Positions 24,371-32,215 of a DNA stretch of 64,000 nt are shown here, one piece after another (position 1 is the first letter of the stretch; each line of letters starts with the position of its first letter). This stretch comes from Burkholderiales bacterium. Lineage in GTDB: Bacteria; Pseudomonadota; Gammaproteobacteria; Burkholderiales; JAEUOS01. Under the pieces are notes generated by a model, which was not told the DNA's origin, did not search any database, and saw nothing but the letters and a program-made list of their open reading frames with translations. Made by a program: the position numbers and the translations under genes. The stretch is from NCBI GenBank assembly GCA_016790635.1, contig JAEUOR010000046.1, positions 1-64,000 of the forward strand, given 5' to 3'.

Positions 24371-25174
24371 ATGCCATTCGCCGAGATTGCAGACACCTGC
24401 CTTGAATATGAGCGTCACGCCGGCGCCGGCAATCGCTCGCCGATCGTGCTGCTGCACGAGGGCCTGGGGTCGGTATCCATGTGGCGCGACTTCCCGGCAA
24501 GGCTGGCCGCCGCCTCCGCGCACACCGTCGTCGCCTATTCGCGCGCGGGCTATGGCAAGTCCGACCCGCTGCCGGACAGTCTTGACCCGCGCGGCGCGCG
24601 ACGCGGTCTGCGCAAACCGGACTTCATGCATCGCGAGGCCTGGGAGGTGCTGCCCGCACTGCTCGCATCGCTCAACATCGAGCGCCCGGTGCTGTTCGGG
24701 CATTCCGACGGCGCCTCGATCGCCCTCCTCTACGCCGCGCGCCACGCCGCCACGGGCGTGATCGCGATGGCGCCGCACGTCGTCGTCGAGCCGATCTCGA
24801 TCACCTCCATCGAAGCGGCGCGCACCGCCTGGGAGACCACCGACCTGCCCGCCCGGCTGGCGCGTCACCACGATGATGCCGAGGGCGCGTTTCGCGGCTG
24901 GAGCGATGCCTGGCTCGACGCGGCGTTTCGTGACTGGAACATCGAGTCGGAAATGGCCGCGATCACCGCGCCCATCCTCGCCATCCAGGGCGAGGACGAC
25001 CAGTACGGCACCCTCTACCAGATCGAGGAAATCGCGCGCCGCAACCCGCGCACGCGCCTGTTCAAGATCCCCGGCTGCGGGCACGCTCCGCATCGCGAAG
25101 CGACCGACGTCGTGCTTTCGGCCGTGCAATCGTTTCTCGCGACGCTGCCGGAGGTCAAGCGCACCGGCGCCTAG
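24371..25174 (+). CDS. Alpha/beta hydrolase
   Basis: A 267-residue alpha/beta-hydrolase-fold enzyme. The oxyanion segment LLHEGLGSVSMW, nucleophile elbow GHSDG with S112, acid segment GEDDQYGT and catalytic histidine GCGHAPH are in the expected order. The use of HEGLGS rather than HGxxGS is typical of a subgroup that includes MhpC-like C-C or ester hydrolases in Burkholderiales. It is divergent from the enolase-superfamily operon and its stop codon overlaps the stop of the converging CmcJ-type gene (shared CTAG). Confidence 0.85.
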   Translation: MPFAEIADTCLEYERHAGAGNRSPIVLLHEGLGSVSMWRDFPARLAAASAHTVVAYSRAGYGKSDPLPDSLDPRGARRGLRKPDFMHREAWEVLPALLASLNIERPVLFGHSDGASIALLYAARHAATGVIAMAPHVVVEPISITSIEAARTAWETTDLPARLARHHDDAEGAFRGWSDAWLDAAFRDWNIESEMAAITAPILAIQGEDDQYGTLYQIEEIARRNPRTRLFKIPGCGHAPHREATDVVLSAVQSFLATLPEVKRTGA

Positions 25175-26199
25175 TCGTACAGCACCAGGCAGCGCGTCTC
25201 GATGCTCCAGCGATCCGGCGCGTCCGCCGGCGTCGCCGCATCGACGAAGGCGGTGTGGAAACTGAAGGTGCAGGGTGCGTGCGCCTCGCTCGCGTCGCTC
25301 TTGGCGCCCGCGGAGCGAGCCAGGGGACCGGCGGAATCCCATTGCTTGATCAACAGCGCCTCGTCGCGCGTCATTTGCGGGTAGTAGAACCACTGGTGTC
25401 GCGGCGAGTGCTTCGCGAAGTAGTTCTCCCCGATCCGATCCTGGTAGTGGATTTCGAAGACGACCAGGTCTTCCGCAAGGACCGTCTGCGCGTCGCATAG
25501 CGCCAGCGGCAAGGCCTGCACCGGCTCAAGCGCGATACTGCGCCAGACATTGATGATCGCGAAGCGCCCGCCCGGCGCCAGCACCCGCGCCGCGTCATCC
25601 GGGCTGATCAGCGACTGTCCTTCATCCAGCAGGACGCCGCGCAGCGTATCGTTGAGCTTGGGCGCCAGCGCGAGGTCGCGCACCCGTCGCGGCGCGCTGG
25701 TCAGGGTGTAGTCGCCATGCGCCATCAGGGCAGGCCCCTGCACCTGTTGCCCGCCGCTGATGCGTTGCCCGCCGCGCTTGCCGGACGCCGAACGGACATT
25801 GTGATCAAAGGCGAACACCCGCGCGCCAGTGTGCTCGCGCACGATTTCGGCGCATCGCGGGTAGTGGTGCCTGACGACGGCCGCATGGTCCAGGAAATCG
25901 ATGCCGTCGATGTCGCCGGGCCGGTGCAGCAATTCAAACCCGTTGTGCTCGAGCGTCTTCCCCGCCTGCGGCGGGACAGCGCGCGCATCGTGAATCCCGA
26001 GGGCCAGTTTGTTGCGGACGTAGCCCACCCAGCCGGTATCGCTGCCATCGGCATCGCGCCTCGTCAGGACCCGGCCGTTGCGATACAGCGACGACTCGGT
26101 CGATGCGTGCAGATAATTCACCGCGCCGGTCGTGCCGGCGGAACCCGGCGTGCCGTGCGCCGGCGTCGATGGCTGTGGCGCGACTGCGATTTCACTCAT
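25171..26199 (-). CDS. CmcJ/NvfI family oxidoreductase
   Basis: A 342-residue protein of the CmcJ/NvfI family, relatives of iron/2-oxoglutarate enzymes that act in cephamycin (CmcJ) and fungal meroterpenoid (NvfI) biosynthesis. Visible are VFAFDHNVRS, the metal motif H161-x-D163 (AHGDYT), the conserved stretch FAIINVWRSI with PLALCDAQTV, the PDR-like YQDRIGENYF and the C-terminal FSFHTAFVD, whose histidine is the likely third iron ligand. Bacterial members near catabolic genes are uncharacterised. It is cotranscribed behind the EthD gene (21-base gap). Oxygenase activity is inferred. Confidence 0.82.
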   Translation of the reverse strand: MSEIAVAPQPSTPAHGTPGSAGTTGAVNYLHASTESSLYRNGRVLTRRDADGSDTGWVGYVRNKLALGIHDARAVPPQAGKTLEHNGFELLHRPGDIDGIDFLDHAAVVRHHYPRCAEIVREHTGARVFAFDHNVRSASGKRGGQRISGGQQVQGPALMAHGDYTLTSAPRRVRDLALAPKLNDTLRGVLLDEGQSLISPDDAARVLAPGGRFAIINVWRSIALEPVQALPLALCDAQTVLAEDLVVFEIHYQDRIGENYFAKHSPRHQWFYYPQMTRDEALLIKQWDSAGPLARSAGAKSDASEAHAPCTFSFHTAFVDAATPADAPDRWSIETRCLVLYD

Positions 26200-26220
26200 C
26201 GGATACCCCGTATTGGCAAG

Positions 26221-26529
26221 TCAGACCTGGCGCGTCTCGAACATCAACATCTGCACACCGGCCTGGGCGAAATTGCCGACGTCCGCAGCGGCAGCCTGGC
26301 CTTCCTTGGACGCAAAGGCTGCTCCGATCGCAGCCATGTCGTCGAAGGTCAGAGTGGCGATCAGATGGTAGGGCGCCGGGCCCGCAGGGGTGGCCACCGG
26401 CCCCGCGTTGACCTCGTAGGCGCGCAGTCCCGGGATCGTCTTGGCGAGCGGCACATGCTTGTTGAAATAATAGGCATCGAACGCCGCCGGATCGGCAGGC
26501 TGGTTGTAAATCACGACGAGCTTGGCCAC
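26221..26529 (-). CDS. EthD family protein
   Basis: A 102-residue dimeric alpha/beta-barrel (ferredoxin-like) protein of the EthD family. The typical start KLVVIYNQPADPAAFDAYYFNKHVPLA is split here by normal spacing, with the conserved KHVPLAK histidine, and the middle strand YHLIATLTFDDMAA. Translation begins at GTG 26529 with AAGGAG nine bases upstream. EthD was found next to the ETBE-degrading P450, and members often accompany oxygenases; here it precedes the CmcJ-type oxygenase, which supports a shared pathway (inference). Confidence 0.85.
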   Translation of the reverse strand: MAKLVVIYNQPADPAAFDAYYFNKHVPLAKTIPGLRAYEVNAGPVATPAGPAPYHLIATLTFDDMAAIGAAFASKEGQAAAADVGNFAQAGVQMLMFETRQV

Positions 26530-26660
26530 TTGGGTTCTCCTTGTCTCATGTCATTGGTCGGCGCGCTAAGCCCCGCGTGCCCGGCAGCAACACCGCCGGG
26601 GAACATGGAACCTTCTTTGTAGCACGGCACGCGCCGGCGGTGGTGCCCCTTGCCGATTTC

Positions 26661-26689
26661 TTGACCGGGCCGCACGGGCATGGTGGAAT
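26661..26689 (+). promoter_or_regulatory. Probable sigma-70 promoter of the second VOC gene
   Basis: TTGACC (26661-26666) and TGGAAT (26684-26689) are separated by 17 bases, 42 bases before the VOC gene ATG. Five of six and four of six positions match consensus. A second TTGACA at 26693 has no -10 partner. Confidence 0.5.
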
Positions 26690-26731
26690 CGATTGACATT
26701 ACCGCTACGACCACTTGACGGAGAGTCCCGC

Positions 26732-27217
26732 ATGATCGGCATCAACGGCATGGCCCATGTCATCCTGACAGTCAGCCAGTTTGACCGGGCGCGCGCCTTC
26801 TACTCGGCGCTGCTGCCGGAGTTCGGCATGACGCGCGTGCACGATGGGCCGGACTTCTGCTATCACGTCGGCGCGCGCACCGCGATCGGCGTGCGTCGCT
26901 GCGACCCGGAATTCATAGGCGAGCGGTTCCAGCAATACCGGGTCGGGCTGCATCACATCTGCCTGCGCGCCCGCACCACCGAAGACGTCGACAAGACTGC
27001 CGCGCTGGTCGCAAAGCTTGGCGCAACCATCGTGCGCGGACCGGTGCACGGCGACTGGGCCCCGGGCTACTACTACGTGCTGTTCGAGGACCCGGACGGC
27101 ATCCGCCTCGAAGTCAACCACGTGCCGGGTGCAGGCCTCCTGAAAGACGGAGAGAGATTCGGCGCCGGCGAGGATTACGTGCGTGTCGACGGGCAAGACG
27201 TGAAGGGTTCCGGCTGA
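26732..27217 (+). CDS. VOC family protein
   Basis: A 161-residue vicinal-oxygen-chelate protein. Start MIGINGMAHVILTVSQFDRARAF is typical, with GGAGAG just upstream. The first metal histidine is in AHVILTV, the second in the strand VGLHHICLRARTTEDV, and the glutamate in the ending strand FEDPDGIRLEVNHVPG. It is longer than the other VOC protein by a C-terminal tail of about 30 residues. Possible activities include ring-cleaving dioxygenase, epimerase or lyase; no substrate can be assigned. Confidence 0.85.
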   Translation: MIGINGMAHVILTVSQFDRARAFYSALLPEFGMTRVHDGPDFCYHVGARTAIGVRRCDPEFIGERFQQYRVGLHHICLRARTTEDVDKTAALVAKLGATIVRGPVHGDWAPGYYYVLFEDPDGIRLEVNHVPGAGLLKDGERFGAGEDYVRVDGQDVKGSG

Positions 27218-27387
27218 CGCCGCTTGCATGCACCCTGCGCTGGCAGCGTCGGCACGCCGCCCCTTTGCTCCGCGGATTCGCGTGGCCGTGGTGCACAATC
27301 CGACCTGCCTTCCAGCCGACGCGGTCCGCATAGGCCTGCCCGGCCGGACCTTCGCCCGAACACAAGTCCACTCCCACCCACGCACCC

Positions 27388-28365
27388 ATGCAACCCCCCG
27401 CCCGCTACCTGCCGCCCGTTCTCAAGAACCTGAAGTTCCCCGTGATCGGCTCGCCGCTGTTCATCATCAGCAACCCCAAGCTCGTCATCGCCCAATGCAA
27501 GGCTGGCGTGGTCGGGTCGATGCCGGCCCTCAACGCCCGCCCCGCGTCGCAACTCGACGAATGGCTGGCCGAGATCACCGAGGCGCTGGCCGCGCACGAC
27601 CGCGCCCATCCGGATTCGCCTGCCGCGCCCTTCGCCATCAACCAGATCGTGCACAAGAGCAACGACCGGCTCGACCACGACATGCAGGTTTGCGCGAAGT
27701 ACAAGGTGCCCATCATCATCACCAGCCTGGGCGCGCGCGAGGATGTGAACCGCGCCGTGCAGTCCTGGGGCGGCGTGGTGCTGCATGACGTGATCAACAA
27801 TGTCTTTGCCCGCAAGGCCATCGAGAAGGGCGCCGACGGCCTGATCCCGGTGGCGGCAGGCGCCGGCGGCCACGCCAGCGTCAAGAGCCCGTTTGCGATG
27901 GTGGCCGAGATTCGCGAGTGGTTCGGCGGCCCGGTGGCGCTGTCCGGTGCCATCTCGTCCGGCGGCGCGATCCTGGCAGCCCTGGCCATGGGCGCCGACC
28001 TGGCCTACATCGGCTCGGCTTTCATCGCCACCGAGGAGGCGCGCGCGGTGGAGGGCTACAAGAAAATGATCACCGAGAGCAACTCGGACGACATCGTCTA
28101 CAGCAACTTCTACACCGGCGTCCACGGCAACTACCTGAAGGGCAGCATTCGCAATGCCGGCATGGACCCGGACAACCTGCCGCAAAGCGACCCGAGCAAG
28201 ATGAACTTCGCGACCGGCGCTGGGGCTACCGCCAAGGCCTGGAAGGACATCTGGGGCTGCGGCCAGGGCATCGGCGCGATCCGTGCGGTGGTACCGGCGG
28301 CGGAACTGGTGGAGCGCTTCAAGCGCGAGTACGCCGAGGCCAAGGCCAGGGTCTGCGTGGCGTGA
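27388..28365 (+). CDS. Nitronate monooxygenase family flavoprotein
   Basis: A 325-residue FMN-binding TIM-barrel protein related to nitronate monooxygenase (2-nitropropane dioxygenase). The N-terminus LKFPVIGSPLFIISNP, flavin loops SLGAREDV and VVLHDVINN, the catalytic-site AAGAGGHAS (H162 matching the NMO AGGH histidine) and the phosphate-binding SGAISSGGAILAALAMGAD are all present. Family members oxidise nitronates or act as enoyl-ACP/CoA reductases. It stands alone between the VOC gene and the TRAP operon; a 170-base upstream gap shows no recognisable motif. The reaction is probable only at family level. Confidence 0.85.
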   Translation: MQPPARYLPPVLKNLKFPVIGSPLFIISNPKLVIAQCKAGVVGSMPALNARPASQLDEWLAEITEALAAHDRAHPDSPAAPFAINQIVHKSNDRLDHDMQVCAKYKVPIIITSLGAREDVNRAVQSWGGVVLHDVINNVFARKAIEKGADGLIPVAAGAGGHASVKSPFAMVAEIREWFGGPVALSGAISSGGAILAALAMGADLAYIGSAFIATEEARAVEGYKKMITESNSDDIVYSNFYTGVHGNYLKGSIRNAGMDPDNLPQSDPSKMNFATGAGATAKAWKDIWGCGQGIGAIRAVVPAAELVERFKREYAEAKARVCVA

Positions 28366-28371
28366 GGTCGC

Positions 28372-28387
28372 GGGGCGGCTTCGCCCC
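28372..28387 (+). terminator. Hairpin after the nitronate monooxygenase gene
   Basis: GGGGCG (28372-28377) and CGCCCC (28382-28387) with a GCTT loop form a compact stem just after the stop at 28365, followed by a moderately T-rich stretch. It separates this gene from the TRAP operon promoter. Confidence 0.45.
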
Positions 28388-28423
28388 TGTCAATCCTGTT
28401 CAAATCGACCCCGCCTGGCTTGG

Positions 28424-28453
28424 TTGACGCACGCGCCGAGCGACAGATAGTAT
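28424..28453 (+). promoter_or_regulatory. Probable promoter of the TRAP operon
   Basis: TTGACG (28424-28429), an 18-base spacer and TAGTAT (28448-28453) lie 53 bases before the dctP start. It is the only plausible promoter found ahead of eight closely spaced plus-strand genes. Confidence 0.5.
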
Positions 28454-28506
28454 TGATGGTTTCGCAGCGTTTTTGCCCCGAATTCGCGGGGTTTACAGGA
28501 GATGTC

Positions 28507-29508
28507 ATGAGATTTGCCAAGAACACGTGGTGGCTGGCCGCCGCCGTCGGGCTCGTCGCTGCGCAGACCGCAGTAGCCCAGGACAAGATCGCCGCGGTGC
28601 ATGCCTTCCCGGCCAGCTGGGTCTACTCCAAGAGTTTTCTCGAGTTCGTCAAGAAGGCCAACACGGCCGGCAAGGGCGCCTTCGAAATCACGGTGCGCGG
28701 CGGACCCGAGGCGGTTGGCATGTTCGAGCAGCCCGCCGCGGTGCGCGACGGCGTGGTCGACATGGTCTATACGCCCTGCGCCTTTTACGCTGCCGCCGTG
28801 CCGGAGTGCGACGCGGTCAGCGCTTCTTCGATCGACGGCCCGACCGCGCGCAAGAGCGGCGCCACCGCGGCCCTGAACGAGGCGCACGTGCGGCGCATGA
28901 GCACCGTTTACCTGGGCTGGATGGATTCGGGCATCCGCTTTCACCTCTGGTTCAAGAACCAGCCCAAGCTGGACGCGCGCGGCAACCTGGACATCACCGG
29001 TGTCAAGCTGCGCGGCAACCCCATCTACAACGCCTTCTTCACCAACTACCTGAAGGCGCAGGTCATCAACCTGCCTTCCACCGAGGTGTACACCGCGCTC
29101 GAGCGCGGCACCGCGGATGCCACCGGCTGGACCGAGATCGGCCTGATGGATGCCAACTGGGACCGCTTCCTCAAGTTCCGCCTCGACCCGCCCTTCTTCT
29201 CGACCGACCTGGGCGTGATCATGAACGTGCGCAAGTGGAACTCGCTGTCGGACAAGTCCAAGGAGATCCTGACGCGTGTGGCCATCGAGCACGAGGTCTC
29301 CTCGCTCAAGGCGCAGGCAGAGTTGCGCAAGAAGGAATTCGCCGAGCTCGAAAAGCGCGGCATGAAGGGCGTCTCGCTGGGCAAGGAAGCCGCAGCCACG
29401 TTTGCGGATGAAGCACGCAAGGCCAGCTGGGCGCGCATGCGGGACCGCATGGAAAAAGCCGGCGGCCGGCAGGAAGTCGATCGCTTCATCAAGCTCTACG
29501 CGCCCTGA
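28507..29508 (+). CDS. dctP: TRAP transporter substrate-binding protein (DctP type)
   Basis: A 333-residue periplasmic receptor of a tripartite ATP-independent transporter. The signal peptide is MRFAKNTWWLAAAVGLVAAQ with cleavage after AVAQ. Further conserved stretches are VRDGVVDMVYTPCAFY, the ligand-arginine region GNLDITGVKLRGNPIY and ERGTADATGWTEIGLM. DctP proteins bind carboxylates through an arginine, so the ligand is most likely an organic acid. Start ATG 28507 has AGGAG upstream. First gene of the operon continuing with dctQ, dctM and catabolic genes. Confidence 0.9.
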   Translation: MRFAKNTWWLAAAVGLVAAQTAVAQDKIAAVHAFPASWVYSKSFLEFVKKANTAGKGAFEITVRGGPEAVGMFEQPAAVRDGVVDMVYTPCAFYAAAVPECDAVSASSIDGPTARKSGATAALNEAHVRRMSTVYLGWMDSGIRFHLWFKNQPKLDARGNLDITGVKLRGNPIYNAFFTNYLKAQVINLPSTEVYTALERGTADATGWTEIGLMDANWDRFLKFRLDPPFFSTDLGVIMNVRKWNSLSDKSKEILTRVAIEHEVSSLKAQAELRKKEFAELEKRGMKGVSLGKEAAATFADEARKASWARMRDRMEKAGGRQEVDRFIKLYAP

Positions 29509-29555
29509 TTCGCGGCTGAGTTGCACCGACTGCGGCAGCGCGCGGCTCACCGACC

Positions 29556-30071
29556 ATGAGGCTGGTGGGCCGCGCCTATGATGCGTTGCTGTACGGCATG
29601 GCGGCCTTGGCCGGCCTGCTGATGGCAGCCATGATGTTCACCATCACGGTGGACGTGATCCTGCGCAACCTGGGTTACCAGAGTTCCGCACACCTCTTCA
29701 CCTTCACCGAATACGCGCTGCTCATCGTGCCCTGCCTGGGTGCTCCCTGGCTGGTGCGCGAAAAGGGCCACGTCTACGTCGAGATCCTGCTCATGGCGAT
29801 GGCGCCGGCGCTCAGGCGCCGCTGGGCCATCGGCATCGGCATCGCGTGCGTGATTGTCTGCGCCATCCTCGCCTGGTACGGCGTGCAGGTGACCTGGCGC
29901 AATTTCAGCCTCAACGACATCGACGTGCGCTCGATGGACATGCCGCGCTGGATGATCGTGATCTTCATCCCGCTGGCCTTCACGATGATGGCCATCGAGT
30001 TCGCGCGCTTCCTCTGGCGCGGCGAGGATTTCCTGGGCGCGCTGGGCGGACAGGCCGAGGACCGCAGTTGA
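29556..30071 (+). CDS. dctQ: TRAP transporter small permease (DctQ type)
   Basis: A 171-residue membrane protein with four hydrophobic helices, the small subunit of the TRAP membrane complex. The pattern TVDVILRNLGYQSS after the first helix and PWLVREKGHVYVEILL before the third are DctQ signatures. It lies 47 bases after dctP and 29 before dctM, the standard PQM order. It works with DctM in the inner membrane to move the DctP-delivered substrate with sodium ions. Confidence 0.9.
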   Translation: MRLVGRAYDALLYGMAALAGLLMAAMMFTITVDVILRNLGYQSSAHLFTFTEYALLIVPCLGAPWLVREKGHVYVEILLMAMAPALRRRWAIGIGIACVIVCAILAWYGVQVTWRNFSLNDIDVRSMDMPRWMIVIFIPLAFTMMAIEFARFLWRGEDFLGALGGQAEDRS

Positions 30072-30100
30072 ACCCGCCCCGCTCCCGGAGCTGACGCACC

Positions 30101-31417
30101 ATGGATTGGACCTGGGCGGCCATCCTGCTCTTCGGCCTCGGTGTCGGGCTGATGCTGCTGGGGCTGCCGGTGGCGATCGCGTTCTTCGCCACCAACATCG
30201 TCGCGGCCGTTTTTTTCATGGGCGGCGGCAGCGGCATCGCGCAGGTCATCAACAACGGCTTCGGCGCGATGACCTCGTTCGCGCTGGTGCCGATCCCGAT
30301 GTTCCTCCTGATGGGCGAGCTGTTCTATCACACCGGTCTCGCCACCAAGTGCTTCAACGCCGCCGACAAGCTCCTGGGCAACATCCGCGGGCGCCTGTCC
30401 TACGTCACGCTCATCGGCGGCACCGCGTTCGCCGGCCCGGCCGGCTCCAGCATGGGCGCCTGCGCGCTCCTGGGCTCGCTCATGGTCCCGGAGATGATCA
30501 AGCGCGGCTACAACAAGTACCTGTCGATCGGGCCCATCATGGGCGTGGGCGGCCTGGCAGTCATCATCCCGCCCTCCGCGCTGACGGTGCTCCTGGCCAC
30601 GCTGGGCCGCACCGACGTCGGCGACCTGCTCATCGCCGGCATCATCCCGGGCTTCGTGCTGGCGCTCATGTACGGCATCCTCATCTGGGGCTGGACCGTG
30701 ATCGACCCCTCGGCAGCGCCTCCCTACGACCCCGAGCCGGTGCCGCGCGCCGAGAAGCTGCGGCTGTTCTTCTTCGACGTGATCCCGATGGTCGCGATCA
30801 TCGTCTTCTCGGTGGTAGTCATGCTGGTCGGCTGGTGCACCCCGACCGAGGCAGCCGCGCTGGGCGCGGTGTCGGTGATCGTGCTGGCCGCCTGCTACGG
30901 GCGCATGACGCTCAAGGCCTTCATCGCCTCGCTCGAAGGCGCGCTCAAGATCACGGTGATGTCGTTCCTGATCATCTTCGGCTCGGCCACCTTCGCGCAG
31001 GTGCTGGCGTTCACGGGCGCATCTTCCGGCCTCATGAACTGGGCGCTGTCCTTCGACCTGACGCCGATGGGCATGCTCTTCATCATGATCGGCGTGATCC
31101 TCTTCCTCGGCTGCTTCATGGACCAGCTCTCCATGATGCTGCTCACCGCGCCGATCTTCTTCCCGCTGGCCAAGACCCTGGGCTTCGACCTGACCTGGTT
31201 CGGGCTCATCATGCTCCTGACCCTGGAGATCGGCTACACCACGCCGCCCTTCGGCCTGCTGCTGTTCGTCATGAAGGGCGTGGCGCCACCCGGCACGTCG
31301 ATGCGCGACATCTACCTGTCCGCCATCCCCTTCATCGCCTGCGTCCTGATACTGATCGGGCTGGTCATCATCTTCCCGCCGCTGGCCACCTGGCTTCCCA
31401 GTCTCAGCCACACGTAA
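30101..31417 (+). CDS. dctM: TRAP transporter large permease (DctM type)
   Basis: The 438-residue large membrane subunit with about twelve helices. The N-terminal LPVAIAFFATNIVAAVFF, the conserved loop PIPMFLLMGELFYHTG, the GPAGSSMGACALLGSLMVPEM and the substrate/Na+ region MGVGGLAVIIPPSALTVLL are standard. The helix FLGCFMDQLSMMLLTAPIFFP is the second inverted-repeat half. All three TRAP components are therefore intact. Downstream genes follow with gaps of 4-23 bases, tying uptake to catabolism. Confidence 0.92.
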   Translation: MDWTWAAILLFGLGVGLMLLGLPVAIAFFATNIVAAVFFMGGGSGIAQVINNGFGAMTSFALVPIPMFLLMGELFYHTGLATKCFNAADKLLGNIRGRLSYVTLIGGTAFAGPAGSSMGACALLGSLMVPEMIKRGYNKYLSIGPIMGVGGLAVIIPPSALTVLLATLGRTDVGDLLIAGIIPGFVLALMYGILIWGWTVIDPSAAPPYDPEPVPRAEKLRLFFFDVIPMVAIIVFSVVVMLVGWCTPTEAAALGAVSVIVLAACYGRMTLKAFIASLEGALKITVMSFLIIFGSATFAQVLAFTGASSGLMNWALSFDLTPMGMLFIMIGVILFLGCFMDQLSMMLLTAPIFFPLAKTLGFDLTWFGLIMLLTLEIGYTTPPFGLLLFVMKGVAPPGTSMRDIYLSAIPFIACVLILIGLVIIFPPLATWLPSLSHT

Positions 31418-31440
31418 CGCACATTCACCGGAGATCCCCG

Positions 31441-32211
31441 ATGACCCACAAGATCTGGTTCCAGGGCGCCACCGACCGCGTCGCCCACTCCGCCTACATC
31501 TCGCGCCTGGAGCCGCACCTGAACTCCATGCTCGACCCCGGCTTTTCGTGCACCTTCAACACGACCACGCCGCCAGCCACCACCACCCACGCGATCACCG
31601 AGTTCCGCATGGCGCGCAACTTCATCAGGAACGCCGTGAAGGCCGAGCGCGAGGGCTACTCCGCGATCGCGATCACGCACTTCCAGGACGCGGGCTTGGC
31701 CGAGGTCAAGTCGGTGGTCGACATCCCGGTGGTGGGTCTGGGCGAAACCTCGCTCTTCCACGCCTGCACGCTGGGCCGCAAGTTCGGCCTCATCACCATC
31801 AACCCGGTCTTCATCCCCTGGCACGAGGACCAGATCATCCGCTATGCACTCGAGCGGCGCTGCGTCGGTGTGCGCGCGGTCAACGCCCGGGTCAGCGATT
31901 TCATGGACGGCTTTGCCGGCGAGGCCGGCATGGCCAAGCTGCGCCCGCTGTGGGAAGCGGAGTGCCGCGCCCTGCTCGATGCCGGTGCGGACGTGATCGT
32001 CCCGGCCGGCGGCCTGCCGATGCTGATGTTCGGCACCGAAACAGGGGCCAATTTCGAAGGCGCGCCGATTGTCAACGGCCTGGCGGTCGTGGCCAAGGCG
32101 GCCGAGATGGCGATCAAGCTCCACGCACGCGGCCACGGCAAGGTGAGCCGCCGCTCCAATTACGCCAAGCCGCCGGCGCTGGCCTTGACCGAGTTCCTCG
32201 AACAGGGCTAG
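31441..32211 (+). CDS. Asp/Glu/hydantoin racemase family protein without the catalytic cysteines
   Basis: A 256-residue protein of the aspartate/glutamate/hydantoin racemase superfamily. Conserved parts are EGYSAIAITHFQDAGLAEVK, PVVGLGETSLFHACTLGRKF and GADVIVPAGGLPML. In HyuE-type racemases the two segments read IACF and LGCAG, each with a catalytic cysteine; here the first is replaced by H80 and the second by G190, so two-base racemisation is not expected. Its fold and conserved GETSLFHA site suggest it still binds a small carboxylate. GGAG precedes ATG 31441; it sits between the TRAP permease and an acyl-CoA ligase (23 and 4 base gaps). Actual reaction unknown: isomerase, decarboxylase (AMDase-like) or lyase are alternatives. 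Confidence 0.78.
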   Translation: MTHKIWFQGATDRVAHSAYISRLEPHLNSMLDPGFSCTFNTTTPPATTTHAITEFRMARNFIRNAVKAEREGYSAIAITHFQDAGLAEVKSVVDIPVVGLGETSLFHACTLGRKFGLITINPVFIPWHEDQIIRYALERRCVGVRAVNARVSDFMDGFAGEAGMAKLRPLWEAECRALLDAGADVIVPAGGLPMLMFGTETGANFEGAPIVNGLAVVAKAAEMAIKLHARGHGKVSRRSNYAKPPALALTEFLEQG

Positions 32212-32215
32212 CGCG

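Noticed and set aside
29774-31411. A 545-codon open frame opposite the TRAP permeases
   Set aside because: Extremely rich in Asp, Glu, His, Gln and Arg, which is the expected antisense of hydrophobic membrane helices; dctQ and dctM on the plus strand are certain.
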